Source: an uncultured Christensenella sp. (GTDB lineage: Bacteria > Bacillota > Clostridia > Christensenellales > Borkfalkiaceae). From it: a stretch of 64,000 nt of DNA. Both the position numbers and the translations under genes were made by a program. Each line of letters starts with the position of its first letter. Position 1 is the first letter of the stretch. The DNA is taken from contig CAJUME010000012.1 of the NCBI GenBank assembly GCA_910587015.1, forward strand, positions 67,547 to 131,546. The letters run 5' to 3'. Of the stretch, positions 45,759 to 55,478 are shown one piece after another. The notes under the pieces are model-generated. The model did no database searches and was not told the origin of the DNA. It saw only the letters and a list, made by a program, of their open reading frames with translations.

Positions 45759-48755
45759 TCAATCGTTTTCGTCCGCAGGCGTTTCCGACTGCTCCGAAGG
45801 AGCTTCCCCCCCTGATATATCGCCGTTTTGCGTGTTTGCACCCGACTTTTCCGCCTTGTTCTTTTTAAGCACGAACGGAAGCACAGCAAACGTCACGCAC
45901 AGAATTATTCCCGCGGCAAGCAATATATTCAGCACTGCCAGCAGCGCTGTATAAAGCGGGGATTTTGCGTCCGCATTAACCTTTATATCCGACGCCGTGG
46001 AATAGGTGTCTATATAGGTATACAGAATATTCTTTGCCGACTGACGCGCCGCATACGCGATTTCCGATTTGGAAAGGTTGAGATTTGCGGGTTGGTTGGT
46101 CGTTCCGCACAGCCACAAATCGTTGCCCGCAAGCACGCCCAGCTCATGATTGCTCATATAGCCGCTGCCCTCGTACCAGTCGGTGATAACGCTTCCTTTA
46201 AAGCCCCACTCCTCTCTTAAAACGTCCGTTAAAAGCGCGTGGTTATAGCCCGAAAGCACCGCGCCTACACGGTTGAACGCGCTCATCACTGCGTTCGCTC
46301 CGCTCTTTACCGCGATTTCGAAGGGTTTAAGATAGCTCTCTCTCAAAGCCTGCTCTGTAAGCCAGGTGTTGATATTTTTGGGGTTCTGTCCCGCCTCGCT
46401 TACCGCAAAGTGCTTGATATAGCAATAAAGGTTGTTTTCCTTTGCACCCTTAATAGTATAGCTTGCAAGCTTTCCGCTTAAATACGCGTCCTCGCTGTAA
46501 TACTCATAGTTGCGCGAATTGTAAACCGAACGGTGAAGATTGACGCCGGGACCGTACCAGCCGTTAATGCCCATGGTCTGACCGATTTTTGCCTGAGCCT
46601 TGCCTATTTCGTAAGCAAGCTCGGGGTTCCAGCTGCAACCGAGAAGGGATTCGCTGGGATAAAGCGTATATACGCTTGACTGCCCACCGTTTGTTACGTT
46701 ATTGTTGAAGCCCGCAGGGCCGTCCTTATCCGTGCAACGGGGCTTACCTATGTTGTAAAGCTCAACCGTCTGGAAGCCGCCAAGACCTATTATATTCTTT
46801 ACGTCGCTTTCGGTAAGCTGGTTAAGGAAATAATCCCAGAATTCCGACTCGTAGTCCAAAAGCATATCTATCACCTCTTTATTAAAGGTGAGGCCGACAG
46901 AGGTATCCGAGCCGTTAAGCTGTTCCATAGTGGCGCGCAAAGGTGCCGCGCCCTCCTGCTCTACCCCGACAAGGTAAAGCCCCATGTCCACGCCGTACGC
47001 GTACGAGGAAACGTCCTTGTCGTTATAGCCCGTATACCTGTAATTTGCTGCGGCGTTTACCTTGCTGTTGTTGGACGTGCCCGCCTGCTGAACGGGCATA
47101 TTTTCGAATTGATTTTTTCTGGAAAGATAGTTGATTTTGGTGTTAAACGCCGTACTGCCGTCTATCGGACAGTCCGCATACGCAGTACTGTCTGTGAAAA
47201 GGTTTCCGACAGGCTTGCCCGTTTTGGGGTCGTTCTCGTAACGTACGTTGCCTTGAAGATACATCGATTTTTTTGCGCCGACAGCCTCGTGAGAGTTTTT
47301 CATTACTGCAATCTCGTAGGAGCCCTCGTCAAGCTCGTAGCCCTTGAAGCCGTTGCCGTTTTTATCGTAATCGTCGTAGGACGCAAGGTCGTAAGCAGTA
47401 AATTTAAGCTCTACCTCGGCGGATTTCGAAGGCTCTATAACGGGCGTTTTGGCAAAGTCCAGAAGCACCCTTTCCGCTTTTTCTATCTTACCGTCGGTAT
47501 ACGGAGCATGACCGTAAAGCTGAACAACGTCCTTGCCCGCGACACTGCCCGTGTTGGTTACCTTTACCTTGACGGTATACTCGCCGTCCGCTTCAAGCGC
47601 GCCGGTGTCAAACCACTGCACGTCCCAGTCGAAGGTCGTGTACGAAAGCCCGTAGCCAAAGGGATATTGCACAACCCCGTCATAGCCCTCGCCGTAAGAG
47701 TTGCTTACTTTATCGAAGTAACCGTCCGCATCCGCGGTTTCATACCATTTATAGCCAAAATAAATACCCTCCTGATAGGTCAAATCCTCGCCGTTTTTAA
47801 CCGCGTTCAGGTAAGTGGGGTCGTTTGTCTGGTAGTCGTAGGCAAAGGTGTCGCTCGTTCTGCCGGAGGGATTGACCGCGCCCGTAATAATTTTTGGAAT
47901 TGCCGCCGTGCCGGACTGCCCCGGTATACCCGCAAATATGCACGCCTTTATAGAGCTGTATTCCTCCAGAAAGCCGAGCTCGATATTGTTGCAGACGTTC
48001 AAGACCACAATCACCTCAAAGCCCTTCTGCTGCAGCTTGTCAAACATAGCCCTTTCGTTTTCGGTCAGCTCCAAAAAGGTTCCGTTTTTGTATGCGCCGA
48101 TATTTTTCAGCTCGCCGTCGCCGCCGTTTTCAGCGCCCCAGCGGCTTATGACCGCCACCGCGGTTTTGGAATAGCTTAAAGCGTTGCTTAACAAATCGTC
48201 CGTGTAAAAGCTTGCGTCGGGGTTAAGAAGGCTTTGTATAACGTTCGCGCCCGTAGAGCCTTTACTGCGGTAGTCCGCATCGAACTTGCTGAAATTTTCG
48301 TAAGCCGCGTTAAGCGTTTTGTTGAATTCAATGCCCGCTTCGGTAAATGCGTCGGTCAAATCAAGCTTTATTCTTGCATTGCCGTTGCTCAGTGTGTCCG
48401 TTATCGACGTACCGCCGCTGCCTCCGCCCGTAAGCAAAAGACCGTAGTCGGTCGAGCCCCAGCCGAAGAGGTTGACCTTTTTCAAATCGGGCTTGGGCAG
48501 ATAGCCGTTCTCGTTTTTAAGCAGCACCATGCTGTCCTCGGCGGCGTTTCTTACCAGCAAATCGGCGGCGGCAAGCGAGTCCTGCGTGCCGGAGCCGGAA
48601 GCGTCTGCCGTATCGCCTACAAGAAATCTGTTGATTATAAGCGAATAGTAATTGAGAATGCAATTTGCAACTATCATTACCACAACCAGCACAATCGCAA
48701 CAGACGTAAGCACAACGGACTTCACGTTATGGAAAAAGCTCTTTAATCCGTTCAT
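45759..48755 (-). CDS. Permuted glycoside hydrolase family 3 with membrane anchors at both ends
   Basis: 998 aa from the ATG at 48755 (MNGLKSFFHNV), with AAGGAG 6 bases before; upstream in-frame codons are not plausible. Domain order is reversed relative to most GH3: the alpha/beta sandwich (GH3-C; AAEDSMVLLKNENGYLP) comes first, then an Fn3-like domain (YTVKVKVTNTGSVAGKDVVQLY), then the TIM barrel. The nucleophile is the Asp of VITDWYEG at about residue 859, and KHFAVSE is also present. Helices at about 12-34 and 935-960 would tether both ends, with a Glu/Ser-rich tail inside. Probably a beta-glucosidase acting on oligosaccharides at the surface; the same order is known in Ruminococcus beta-glucosidases. 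Confidence 0.9.
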   Translation of the reverse strand: MNGLKSFFHNVKSVVLTSVAIVLVVVMIVANCILNYYSLIINRFLVGDTADASGSGTQDSLAAADLLVRNAAEDSMVLLKNENGYLPKPDLKKVNLFGWGSTDYGLLLTGGGSGGTSITDTLSNGNARIKLDLTDAFTEAGIEFNKTLNAAYENFSKFDADYRSKGSTGANVIQSLLNPDASFYTDDLLSNALSYSKTAVAVISRWGAENGGDGELKNIGAYKNGTFLELTENERAMFDKLQQKGFEVIVVLNVCNNIELGFLEEYSSIKACIFAGIPGQSGTAAIPKIITGAVNPSGRTSDTFAYDYQTNDPTYLNAVKNGEDLTYQEGIYFGYKWYETADADGYFDKVSNSYGEGYDGVVQYPFGYGLSYTTFDWDVQWFDTGALEADGEYTVKVKVTNTGSVAGKDVVQLYGHAPYTDGKIEKAERVLLDFAKTPVIEPSKSAEVELKFTAYDLASYDDYDKNGNGFKGYELDEGSYEIAVMKNSHEAVGAKKSMYLQGNVRYENDPKTGKPVGNLFTDSTAYADCPIDGSTAFNTKINYLSRKNQFENMPVQQAGTSNNSKVNAAANYRYTGYNDKDVSSYAYGVDMGLYLVGVEQEGAAPLRATMEQLNGSDTSVGLTFNKEVIDMLLDYESEFWDYFLNQLTESDVKNIIGLGGFQTVELYNIGKPRCTDKDGPAGFNNNVTNGGQSSVYTLYPSESLLGCSWNPELAYEIGKAQAKIGQTMGINGWYGPGVNLHRSVYNSRNYEYYSEDAYLSGKLASYTIKGAKENNLYCYIKHFAVSEAGQNPKNINTWLTEQALRESYLKPFEIAVKSGANAVMSAFNRVGAVLSGYNHALLTDVLREEWGFKGSVITDWYEGSGYMSNHELGVLAGNDLWLCGTTNQPANLNLSKSEIAYAARQSAKNILYTYIDTYSTASDIKVNADAKSPLYTALLAVLNILLAAGIILCVTFAVLPFVLKKNKAEKSGANTQNGDISGGEAPSEQSETPADEND

Positions 48756-48790
48756 ATTTTTCTCCTTACAGATTATTTTGAAAAAATTAA

Positions 48791-48818
48791 GGGGCGGCGG
48801 CATAAATACCGCCGCCCC
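48791..48818 (-). terminator. Hairpin between the Ig/CBM gene and GH3
   Basis: GGGGCGGCGG-TATTTATG-CCGCCGCCCC on the minus strand, followed by TTAATTTTTT. No separate promoter for GH3 is seen, so it probably lowers rather than blocks GH3 expression. Confidence 0.8.
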
Positions 48819-48853
48819 TCAGGGTTTAAATATTGTTATTTTAGGTTTAGCGG

Positions 48854-51289
48854 TTATGCAACAGCCGTAACGCTTATATCGCTTAAAACGAACGTCCCTC
48901 CGTTTATCATTGTGCCGCCGTTTGTACCGAACTGCATATCTACGGAAGCGCCGCCGAAGCTTTCAACGGTGATGTCGTTATCGCCCTCTGCAAGCTCTAC
49001 AACCTTACCGTTAACAGTCACGCTGCCCGCAGCGGTGGCATTGATTTTAAGCGTAAGCTTATGGGGCTGGCCTGCAAGGGCGTCCTTAAAGAACAGCTGC
49101 ATACCGTACCAGGGACCGCTGCCCGTATAGGTAAGGTGAATACTTCCTTCACCGTCCATATAGCATTCGCTAACCGTAACCCCGCCGTCATTCCAGTAGC
49201 ACCAGCCGGTGGTTAAATCCTCCTGCGCACCGTAGTTGATATTTGTTTTGTCGCTTGCTACGGTAAATTCGGCAGTGTCGGTTGACCAGTCGGAATCTAT
49301 ATATTTAGCGTCGCGCGCCTTCGCCATAAGCTTTATGGTATAGGTTCCGTTTTTGATTGCGGGAACCGGTACCTCTCCGCCGTCGGTTACAGCCACGGTG
49401 GAAACGGGAGCTGTTGCCTCGCCCTCGAAAAAGCCGAGCACATAGGTACACGAACCGGCCGCATTGGTGTCCGTTATAGTAATTTTGTTTGTATCGGCGT
49501 CATATGTGAACGAGGGAGCCGTAAGATTAGTTTGCTCAGTCTCATTAATCTCGATATTTGAAAGAGTGAACACGCCGCTGTCGTTGAAGTAAATTCTTAT
49601 CGTCGCGCCGTTGGATTTACCTTGCCAGTCCGCGCCCTCGGAGGGGTGAACGAAGGTTACGTCAATATTGTTGTCGCCTTCCGTAAGAGTGGTTTCCACT
49701 CCGCAGATAGAAATTGTGCACGCAACGCTTGAATTCAGCTTCATTGTAAGCGTATAAACCTTTTCGGGAGTAAGGTCGGCATAATGCTTATACAAATGAG
49801 CCGCCTGCTTCTGCTGGTTAGAGCCGGAAATATCAAAGCCGAAGTGCACAGTGTTATCGCTGTCTATTTCCGCCTTGCTAAGGGTTACGGTTGAACCGTT
49901 CCAGCCTTGGTCGTGCCATTCATACCATGCGCCGGGGTTAACATATGCATCGTGCTCTTCGCCGTTGGTAATTTTGGTGGTATCGTTTGCAACGGTAATG
50001 TTTACGCCGTTGGCGGAAGGGTCTGAATTCTGATAGTGGATATTAGCGCCGACCGCAACAAGCTTGGCTGTATATGTGCCGTTGGGAATAGTACCCAAAT
50101 CAACCTTTTCTCCGTTTGTTACGGCAGTATTACCTACTACCTTATCTGCATCGTTGTAGAAATAGAGAGTAAAGCCTTTTACGCTGCCTTCCTCGTTGGT
50201 GTCGGTTATGGTTATTATGCCCGTATCTGCGTCGTATGTGAATGAAGGAGCATCAAGCTTTTCGACTGCGCCCGCCTCTTCCCACTTAACGTTGGACAAG
50301 GTTACGGTTGCTTCTTTAATTTCCATACCTATGCCGTTAACGCCGAACTGAATGCTTATAGAGGTGTTGCCCTCGGTATAATAGGTTGTGTAGCTGTGCT
50401 TGCCTTCTTTAAGATTAATTACGTTGCCGTTTAAGGTTATTCTTCCGCCCGCGGTTGTTTCCGCTTCAAACGTCAGCTTATACTGCGTACCGCTCTTTAA
50501 AGAAGAGTTGCAGTAAAACATCTGTGTTGCGTAGAAGTGAGAAGGCGTGTCGCTGTCGTTGTTGGAAAATTTGATGGTTACGTCATCGCCAAGGCTGTAA
50601 GCCTCTTCGACGATTACCCATGTCTCACACCAGTACGTCCATGTATTCTTATTCTTGACTGCGCCGGCGTCGCCGGAGCTTTCCAAATCGGCATAATCCT
50701 TTCCGCCCGTAACAGTTACGGTTATCTCCGCCTTAATGGAAGCGGTTACCTCCGCGGAAATCGTTGCGGTGCCGTTGTTAACTGCCGTTACCTTACCCGT
50801 CTGGTCAACCGTTGCAATTTTGTCGTTAGAGGTTTTCCAGATTATTGCAGAGCCGTTGGAAGCCGTTGCCGCAAAGGTCTTGCTTTCGCCGGAGGTAATA
50901 TTCACCGCTTCGGTTACCTCCGCGCCGTCAAGGGTGATTGTAACCTTTTCGGTTGTGTCGGCAGTAACGGTTACCTTGCATTCCGCATGCGCCTTGCCGA
51001 TTGACGCCGTAATTTTGGCAGTGCCAAGCTTTTTTGCCGTTACAATACACATTTTGCCTATCGTGTTGAATTCGGCAACCTCGTTGTTGTCGATTTCCCA
51101 CGTCAGCTCCTCTGTCGAGCCGGCAACCGTGGCAACGATATTCGCCTTGTTGCCCTCGGCTACCGTTATCTCCGTCTGGGAGAGGGTAATTTTTACTTTT
51201 GACCCGCATGCCGTAAAGGTGAACGCCATAAGCGCGCAGACCAATACAAGAAGCAAGCTTGTCAATGATAAAATTTTAGTCTTTTTCAT
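48854..51289 (-). CDS. Lipoprotein with BIG2-type Ig domains and three CBM-like modules
   Basis: 811 aa from the second of two adjacent ATGs (51289), which has AGGAGG at 6 bases; the first (51292) is only 3 away. The lipobox FTAC lies near residue 28. Two BIG2-type Ig domains follow (IDNNEVAEFNTIGKMCIVTAKKLGTAKITA and KIATVDQTGKVTAVNNGTATISA). Then come three jelly-roll-like modules of about 150 residues, each opening with a W/Y-rich strand (TWTYWCETW, AWYEWHDQGW, GWCYWNDGG), separated by Fn3-like segments that start with APSFTYDADT. They resemble CBM4/9-type carbohydrate-binding domains. Likely a surface glucan-binding protein for the neighbouring GH16. Confidence 0.8.
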   Translation of the reverse strand: MKKTKILSLTSLLLVLVCALMAFTFTACGSKVKITLSQTEITVAEGNKANIVATVAGSTEELTWEIDNNEVAEFNTIGKMCIVTAKKLGTAKITASIGKAHAECKVTVTADTTEKVTITLDGAEVTEAVNITSGESKTFAATASNGSAIIWKTSNDKIATVDQTGKVTAVNNGTATISAEVTASIKAEITVTVTGGKDYADLESSGDAGAVKNKNTWTYWCETWVIVEEAYSLGDDVTIKFSNNDSDTPSHFYATQMFYCNSSLKSGTQYKLTFEAETTAGGRITLNGNVINLKEGKHSYTTYYTEGNTSISIQFGVNGIGMEIKEATVTLSNVKWEEAGAVEKLDAPSFTYDADTGIITITDTNEEGSVKGFTLYFYNDADKVVGNTAVTNGEKVDLGTIPNGTYTAKLVAVGANIHYQNSDPSANGVNITVANDTTKITNGEEHDAYVNPGAWYEWHDQGWNGSTVTLSKAEIDSDNTVHFGFDISGSNQQKQAAHLYKHYADLTPEKVYTLTMKLNSSVACTISICGVETTLTEGDNNIDVTFVHPSEGADWQGKSNGATIRIYFNDSGVFTLSNIEINETEQTNLTAPSFTYDADTNKITITDTNAAGSCTYVLGFFEGEATAPVSTVAVTDGGEVPVPAIKNGTYTIKLMAKARDAKYIDSDWSTDTAEFTVASDKTNINYGAQEDLTTGWCYWNDGGVTVSECYMDGEGSIHLTYTGSGPWYGMQLFFKDALAGQPHKLTLKINATAAGSVTVNGKVVELAEGDNDITVESFGGASVDMQFGTNGGTMINGGTFVLSDISVTAVA

Positions 51290-51346
51290 CATTTTCCTCC
51301 TATTTAAAGACTAATTACTATCGGCTTGCGCCGACTTGTACAAAAT

Positions 51347-52759
51347 TTATAACGCCTCGTACACCCTTACATAATCAACGTACATTGACGCGGAAGTAAA
51401 GCTTCCGTCCGGCTGGCTATAGTTGTCGTACATACCGCCGACCGCAAGATTGAAAATTATATAGAACGGCTTATCGAACGGCTGTGATTTGCCCTGATTG
51501 CTTGCGTCCTGCGACCACCATCTGTCTTTTGTTACCGTCAGAACTTTCTGCCCGTCAACAAACCACGAAATCGCGTCCGCCGTCCAGTCCACCGCATAGG
51601 TATGCCATTCGTCCGTGTTCGACGAAAGCGTGGTCTCTTGGCTAACGTAATCGTGCGCGTCCCACGCTTTGCCGAAGTGCAAAGTTGTGTCTACCTTGTT
51701 TTCAAGTCTGCCCTTGGCTTCCATAATGTCTATTTCGCCGTTTGCGGGCCAGCCGCCGTACTCGTTTTCCGAATTATCGGGCGAAGACGGTTGCGGAAGC
51801 ATCCAGAACGCCGGCCACATGCCGCTGCCCGTGGGCGTTTTCATACGCGCCTCGAAATATCCGTAAGTGAAGCTTGCCTTGTCGCGGGTGAGAATTCTGC
51901 CCGAGGTAAAGGGTCTGTCGCCCTGCTGCTGGCGCGTAGCCGTTATTTTAAGCGCGCCGTCCGCCACTGAAACCGCGTCCTCGGTGTAATACTGCAGCTC
52001 GCCGTTACCCCAATAGTCGGGGCCGACCGAAGAGCCGTAAATATCCTTTATACCCGTCTGATAGCCCCATTTTGCCGTATCGAGCGTGGCTCCGTTGAAT
52101 TCGTCGCGCCAGACAAGGCGATAGCCTTCTTTATCCGCGTCGGGGTCGGGAATTATGGGGTGAGAAGCCTCTTTAACCGTTACGGCGCACTGCGCTTCGG
52201 CATAGTCCGTCTTTGCCTTGATAACCGCCTCGCCCTTTGCAGCTGCGGTAACCAAGCCGTTCGCAACGGTCGCAACCGCAATGTTCGAGGACGACCATTC
52301 TATCTGTCCGCCGAGCGAGGAGGTTGCTTTAAGCGTTACGCTTTCACCAACGGTCAATTCAAGCCCGTCAAGCGTCAAAACAAGCACCTCTGGGTCGACA
52401 GGCTCTGCGGGCTCGCCCGTCTGCGCCTTTTTTGCAACCTTGACTGTGCAGGAAGCAAGCGCGGACGAGCTTGCCGCGGTTATAACCGCCTCTCCCTCGC
52501 TTTTTGCTGTCACAAGCCCCTCCGCCGATACCGTTGCAATTGCCTCGTTACCGGATACCCAGCTAACGGAAGCGCTGTCGGAGGCGACTGCGGAAAGCTG
52601 AACCGTTTGCCCCTCCGTAAGCGATATTACCGACTGCGAGATATAAACCGCAGGGTCGGCAGACGAACCGAAATTGCACGCGCTGCAAAGCGCCGCAACT
52701 GCCGCCGCCAATATAAGGATTATCGATTTGTATAAACGGGAAATATGTTTGTTTTGCAT
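51347..52759 (-). CDS. GH16 endo-beta-1,3-glucanase lipoprotein with two BIG2 domains
   Basis: 470 aa; ATG at 52759 with AAGGAAGG 5 bases before. Lipobox SAC near residue 27, then two BIG2-type Ig domains (SVSWVSGNEAIATVSAEGLVTAKSEGEAVITA and its neighbour), then the GH16 catalytic domain from about 207 (LVWRDEFNGATLDTAKW). The signature GEIDIME gives the nucleophile E342, D344 and acid/base E347. Aromatic GMWPAFWMLP precedes it. This subtype is laminarinase-like, cutting beta-1,3 or mixed-linkage glucan. Its promoter holds a palindromic operator. Confidence 0.94.
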   Translation of the reverse strand: MQNKHISRLYKSIILILAAAVAALCSACNFGSSADPAVYISQSVISLTEGQTVQLSAVASDSASVSWVSGNEAIATVSAEGLVTAKSEGEAVITAASSSALASCTVKVAKKAQTGEPAEPVDPEVLVLTLDGLELTVGESVTLKATSSLGGQIEWSSSNIAVATVANGLVTAAAKGEAVIKAKTDYAEAQCAVTVKEASHPIIPDPDADKEGYRLVWRDEFNGATLDTAKWGYQTGIKDIYGSSVGPDYWGNGELQYYTEDAVSVADGALKITATRQQQGDRPFTSGRILTRDKASFTYGYFEARMKTPTGSGMWPAFWMLPQPSSPDNSENEYGGWPANGEIDIMEAKGRLENKVDTTLHFGKAWDAHDYVSQETTLSSNTDEWHTYAVDWTADAISWFVDGQKVLTVTKDRWWSQDASNQGKSQPFDKPFYIIFNLAVGGMYDNYSQPDGSFTSASMYVDYVRVYEAL

Positions 52760-52869
52760 ATACCTTCCTTAAAAAACTAAGCTGTTAATGCTTTTTATTG
52801 CTTGTTTTACAAGCAATAAAGGGGTGCACCCCTTTACGGATTATGAAATTTTTTAGCAAAGCCTTATAC

Positions 52870-52898
52870 ATACTATCACAGTAATTGTGACTTTGCAA
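52870..52898 (-). promoter_or_regulatory. GH16 promoter with operator in the spacer
   Basis: On the minus strand TTGCAA (52898-52893) and TAGTAT (52875-52870) are 17 bases apart. The spacer contains the palindrome TCACA-GTAAT-TGTGA (52876-52890, plus strand). The leader below holds two hairpins, AAGGGG/CCCCTT (about 52819-52834) and TTATTGCTTG/CAAGCAATAA (52795-52819). A repressor is likely but not identified. Confidence 0.7.
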
Positions 52899-52954
52899 CA
52901 CTTTTTTTAAAATTTTTCCTGAAAATTTAATTTTACGGCAAAATGCGCTTTAAA

Positions 52955-55027
52955 TCAGTATGCGTTATTTTTCGTAGAATATTTTTCAAGTCCGCTCGTT
53001 GTCGCACCCTTCCGCACCTCCGCGCCCTCGCCGTTTATGATATGATTTATACCGGAAAGAGCGTTGCCGGACAAATACACGGTTATCAAATGATAAAATT
53101 CCATACTGCCGGCAGTCGGACACTCTATCGCGTTTTCAAGTCTGACCGGCGCGTCGCGCAAGTATGAGTACACGCCAAGCGCGTAAGCCCTGTGCGAGGT
53201 TACCCCGTCCGCAACCTTATAGCTTGCATAGCCGTTAACCGCGCCCGAATGCGAAAGCCATTCCTCTTGCGCAGGCACGTCGTACGGCAGCTCCGACTGG
53301 TAAAAATATGTTACACCGTTGTTTCCGTTCCAGATTGTCTGGTATTCGAGAAAATGCTCCACAAACAGCCCGTAAAAGGTCGCGTTGTCGCCGTTTATAA
53401 TCACTCCGTTTTTTGCAACGTTCTCAGTCCAGCCCACGCCGTCCCAGTGGTCTGCGCGCCAAACCCAGAAGTTATCGCCCACAACGTTGTCGGAATTGAT
53501 AATAACGCACGCCTCGGTAAAGGTTTTGCCCTCCTCGGCTCCCCCTACGCGGAAAAACAAATCCGAAAGCGCCGCGGAATTTTGCGGAGTTGCAGAATTC
53601 CCGTTCTTTTCGCCAACCTCCAACAGCGTTCTGGTTGAAGCGCCCGCGTCCAGCAGAAGTCCGCTTATTTTCACGCCGTCCGCATTCCTTACGCGCATAA
53701 GCGTATCGCTATTCTTTGCCGAGGGACGCAAGGTTGCCAGACCCGAGCCGATAACAATTGTATTAGCTCGCGTTATTTCAAGCGGCGCGTCAAGGGTGTA
53801 AATTCCCGCAGTCAAAAAGATATGCTTCCCCTTTGCAAGCTGCGCGTTGATTGTTGCCGAGGTATCGCGGCCGCTTTTCGCAACGTAGAAATCGGTAAGC
53901 GGTATAAATTCTCCCCGCGCCTTACCTTCCGCACCCAAAGCCGCGCCGCTCCACGAAGCTCCGCTTACGCCCGTCTGCTGCGCGGGCACAAAAACACGGT
54001 AGCCAAGCTTATCGTCAAAGGTAAGAAAGGGCTTTTCACTCAAAGGTCGGTCGGAAGTTATATTTGTATATCCGCCGCTTTTGTCCCAGTAGCTTTGTGG
54101 TATATTCCCCTCTACGCCCACAAAAGCCATATTCCATACCTTGCCGCTCCAGCTGCCGAAGGAGGAATTGCGGGAAAACCACTGCTGTTGCGAGCCGGAA
54201 ACAACCGCACCGTCAACCTTTGTGTCTGCAAGAAACCCACCCGAGGTTGAGCGCCCCGCAGAAAGGCTTAAATTGCCCTTGACGTGTATGCGCCTCAAGC
54301 TTGTCGCCTGCGAAACCGCCCACGTCATATCTCCTCCTACCGATAAATTTTCTGCCGTTCGCCAGAAGTTGCAAAGCGAAATAGGCGCCTCTGCCGTTAT
54401 TCGGGAAACCGTCACGTCGTCGGGCGAGGCGCCAAGCCCCGCAACCGACATATAGTAGCCGATATTCAAATCAAGCGGGTACACGCCCGCCTTGAAGTAT
54501 GCGGAAAAGCGCTCGTCAGAAAATTCGCCCCGCGCTCTGCCGTTGCCCTGCGCGTCGTTTTCCACCGTGCCGTCCACCGTATGATAAAAATCGTCAAAGG
54601 CTTTTTGCACGGCTTGCATATCGTCGTCTGGTGAAATTATGTAGGTATTTTGCCCGAATGCTTCCAAATCGTAGCTGAACGGCCCCAGATATTGCTTTAC
54701 AACGCCGTCCGCGCCGACTGCGCCGATACGGAAATACGCGTAAATATCGTTGGAAACGTATTCCGTTTTGGTAACGAAGTCAACCTCCGCATACTCGCCG
54801 AAGCGGGTCGGGCTTTTTTCGATAAGATAGCCGTCACAGCCCGCCACCTTGTCCCAGCCGATATGCGCGCGGTTATCGACAATCTGAAAATTAGGGGTAG
54901 CCGTTTCCCCGCCTTGCGGCGGTTGAGTTGTGTCTTGCGGCGGCTTTTTGCAAGCGGTAAAAACACCGAAAAGCGACACAATAAACGGTGCTGCCGCAAG
55001 CATTGCAAACAATCTTTTTTTAACCAT
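52955..55027 (-). CDS. GH55-like beta-helix lipoprotein, probable beta-1,3-glucanase
   Basis: 690 aa. Lipobox FTAC near residue 26, then an Fn3-like module (NFQIVDNRAHIGWDKVAGCDGYLIEKS). The rest is a two-part right-handed beta-helix: VISPDDDMQAVQKAFDDFYH begins one, FYVAKSGRDTSATINAQLAKG the second. The C-terminal block DNFWVWRADHWDGVGW, NGDNATFYGLFVEHF, YQTIWNGNNGVTYFYQSELPYDVP is shared with secreted actinobacterial proteins often misnamed adenylyl cyclase and close to GH55. With GH16 and GH3 neighbours it probably cuts beta-1,3-glucan. Own consensus promoter. Confidence 0.75.
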   Translation of the reverse strand: MVKKRLFAMLAAAPFIVSLFGVFTACKKPPQDTTQPPQGGETATPNFQIVDNRAHIGWDKVAGCDGYLIEKSPTRFGEYAEVDFVTKTEYVSNDIYAYFRIGAVGADGVVKQYLGPFSYDLEAFGQNTYIISPDDDMQAVQKAFDDFYHTVDGTVENDAQGNGRARGEFSDERFSAYFKAGVYPLDLNIGYYMSVAGLGASPDDVTVSRITAEAPISLCNFWRTAENLSVGGDMTWAVSQATSLRRIHVKGNLSLSAGRSTSGGFLADTKVDGAVVSGSQQQWFSRNSSFGSWSGKVWNMAFVGVEGNIPQSYWDKSGGYTNITSDRPLSEKPFLTFDDKLGYRVFVPAQQTGVSGASWSGAALGAEGKARGEFIPLTDFYVAKSGRDTSATINAQLAKGKHIFLTAGIYTLDAPLEITRANTIVIGSGLATLRPSAKNSDTLMRVRNADGVKISGLLLDAGASTRTLLEVGEKNGNSATPQNSAALSDLFFRVGGAEEGKTFTEACVIINSDNVVGDNFWVWRADHWDGVGWTENVAKNGVIINGDNATFYGLFVEHFLEYQTIWNGNNGVTYFYQSELPYDVPAQEEWLSHSGAVNGYASYKVADGVTSHRAYALGVYSYLRDAPVRLENAIECPTAGSMEFYHLITVYLSGNALSGINHIINGEGAEVRKGATTSGLEKYSTKNNAY

Positions 55028-55064
55028 TTTTATCCACCCTTACCAAAAACCCGATTTTTGTGCC

Positions 55065-55093
55065 ATTATAAGACGGCAAAACAATTAAGTCAA
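55065..55093 (-). promoter_or_regulatory. Promoter of the GH55-like gene
   Basis: On the minus strand TTGACT (55093-55088) and TATAAT (55070-55065), spacer 17. Leader of about 30 bases with AAGGGTGG before the start codon. Confidence 0.8.
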
Positions 55094-55318
55094 GTGGTAA
55101 AATAAAAAAAATTCCGCTACTGAAATTTAAAGCGGAATATTCACAAATAATTTATTAATATTCATAAAAATTTTTTTCGGGGTTTTACGCAACCGTTTGG
55201 CAAAGCTTTTTTCGCGCGATTTGTGCGACATTTTTCGACATAATGCGACAAATTTTATATGCTTTTTGTTGATTTTTTAAGCATTGTATTGTAAAATTAA
55301 TTTAATTTTATTCTGTAA
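55094..55318. other. AT-rich intergenic stretch
   Basis: No gene is visible. It contains a hairpin ATTCCGCT/AGCGGAAT (about 55111-55138) and three GCGACA/CGACA words around 55225-55255. Confidence 0.5.
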
Positions 55319-55465
55319 CGGTTCAGCGGTGCAAAAGGCGGCAAAAGTCAGACGCAGGTCGCCAAAAGCTTAACCGAATTATTACACGCAACCCGCCTTG
55401 GGAACGGCAGCATTGACCAAAGCAAAGCCGAACATACATATTTTAATAAAATAACCCGAACGTAA
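55319..55465 (+). pseudogene. Possible degenerate C-terminal ORF fragment
   Basis: 48 open codons with a protein-like composition (SGAKGGKSQTQVAKSLTELL, then ATRLGNGSIDQSKAEHTYF, then NKITRT) but no start codon; the frame is stopped by TAA just upstream. It looks like the end of a lost gene. Origin not recognised. Confidence 0.3.
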
Positions 55466-55478
55466 CGCCCCAAAGCAA

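Noticed and set aside
47109..48179. 356-codon plus-strand frame opposite GH3
   Set aside because: Antisense to a well-supported GH3 domain; no coding signature.
8932..55271. GCTTTTTGTTG shared between 8932 and 55261 as ends of one mobile element
   Set aside because: An 11-base A/T-rich match over 46 kb that includes rpoBC and other core genes; chance is more likely.
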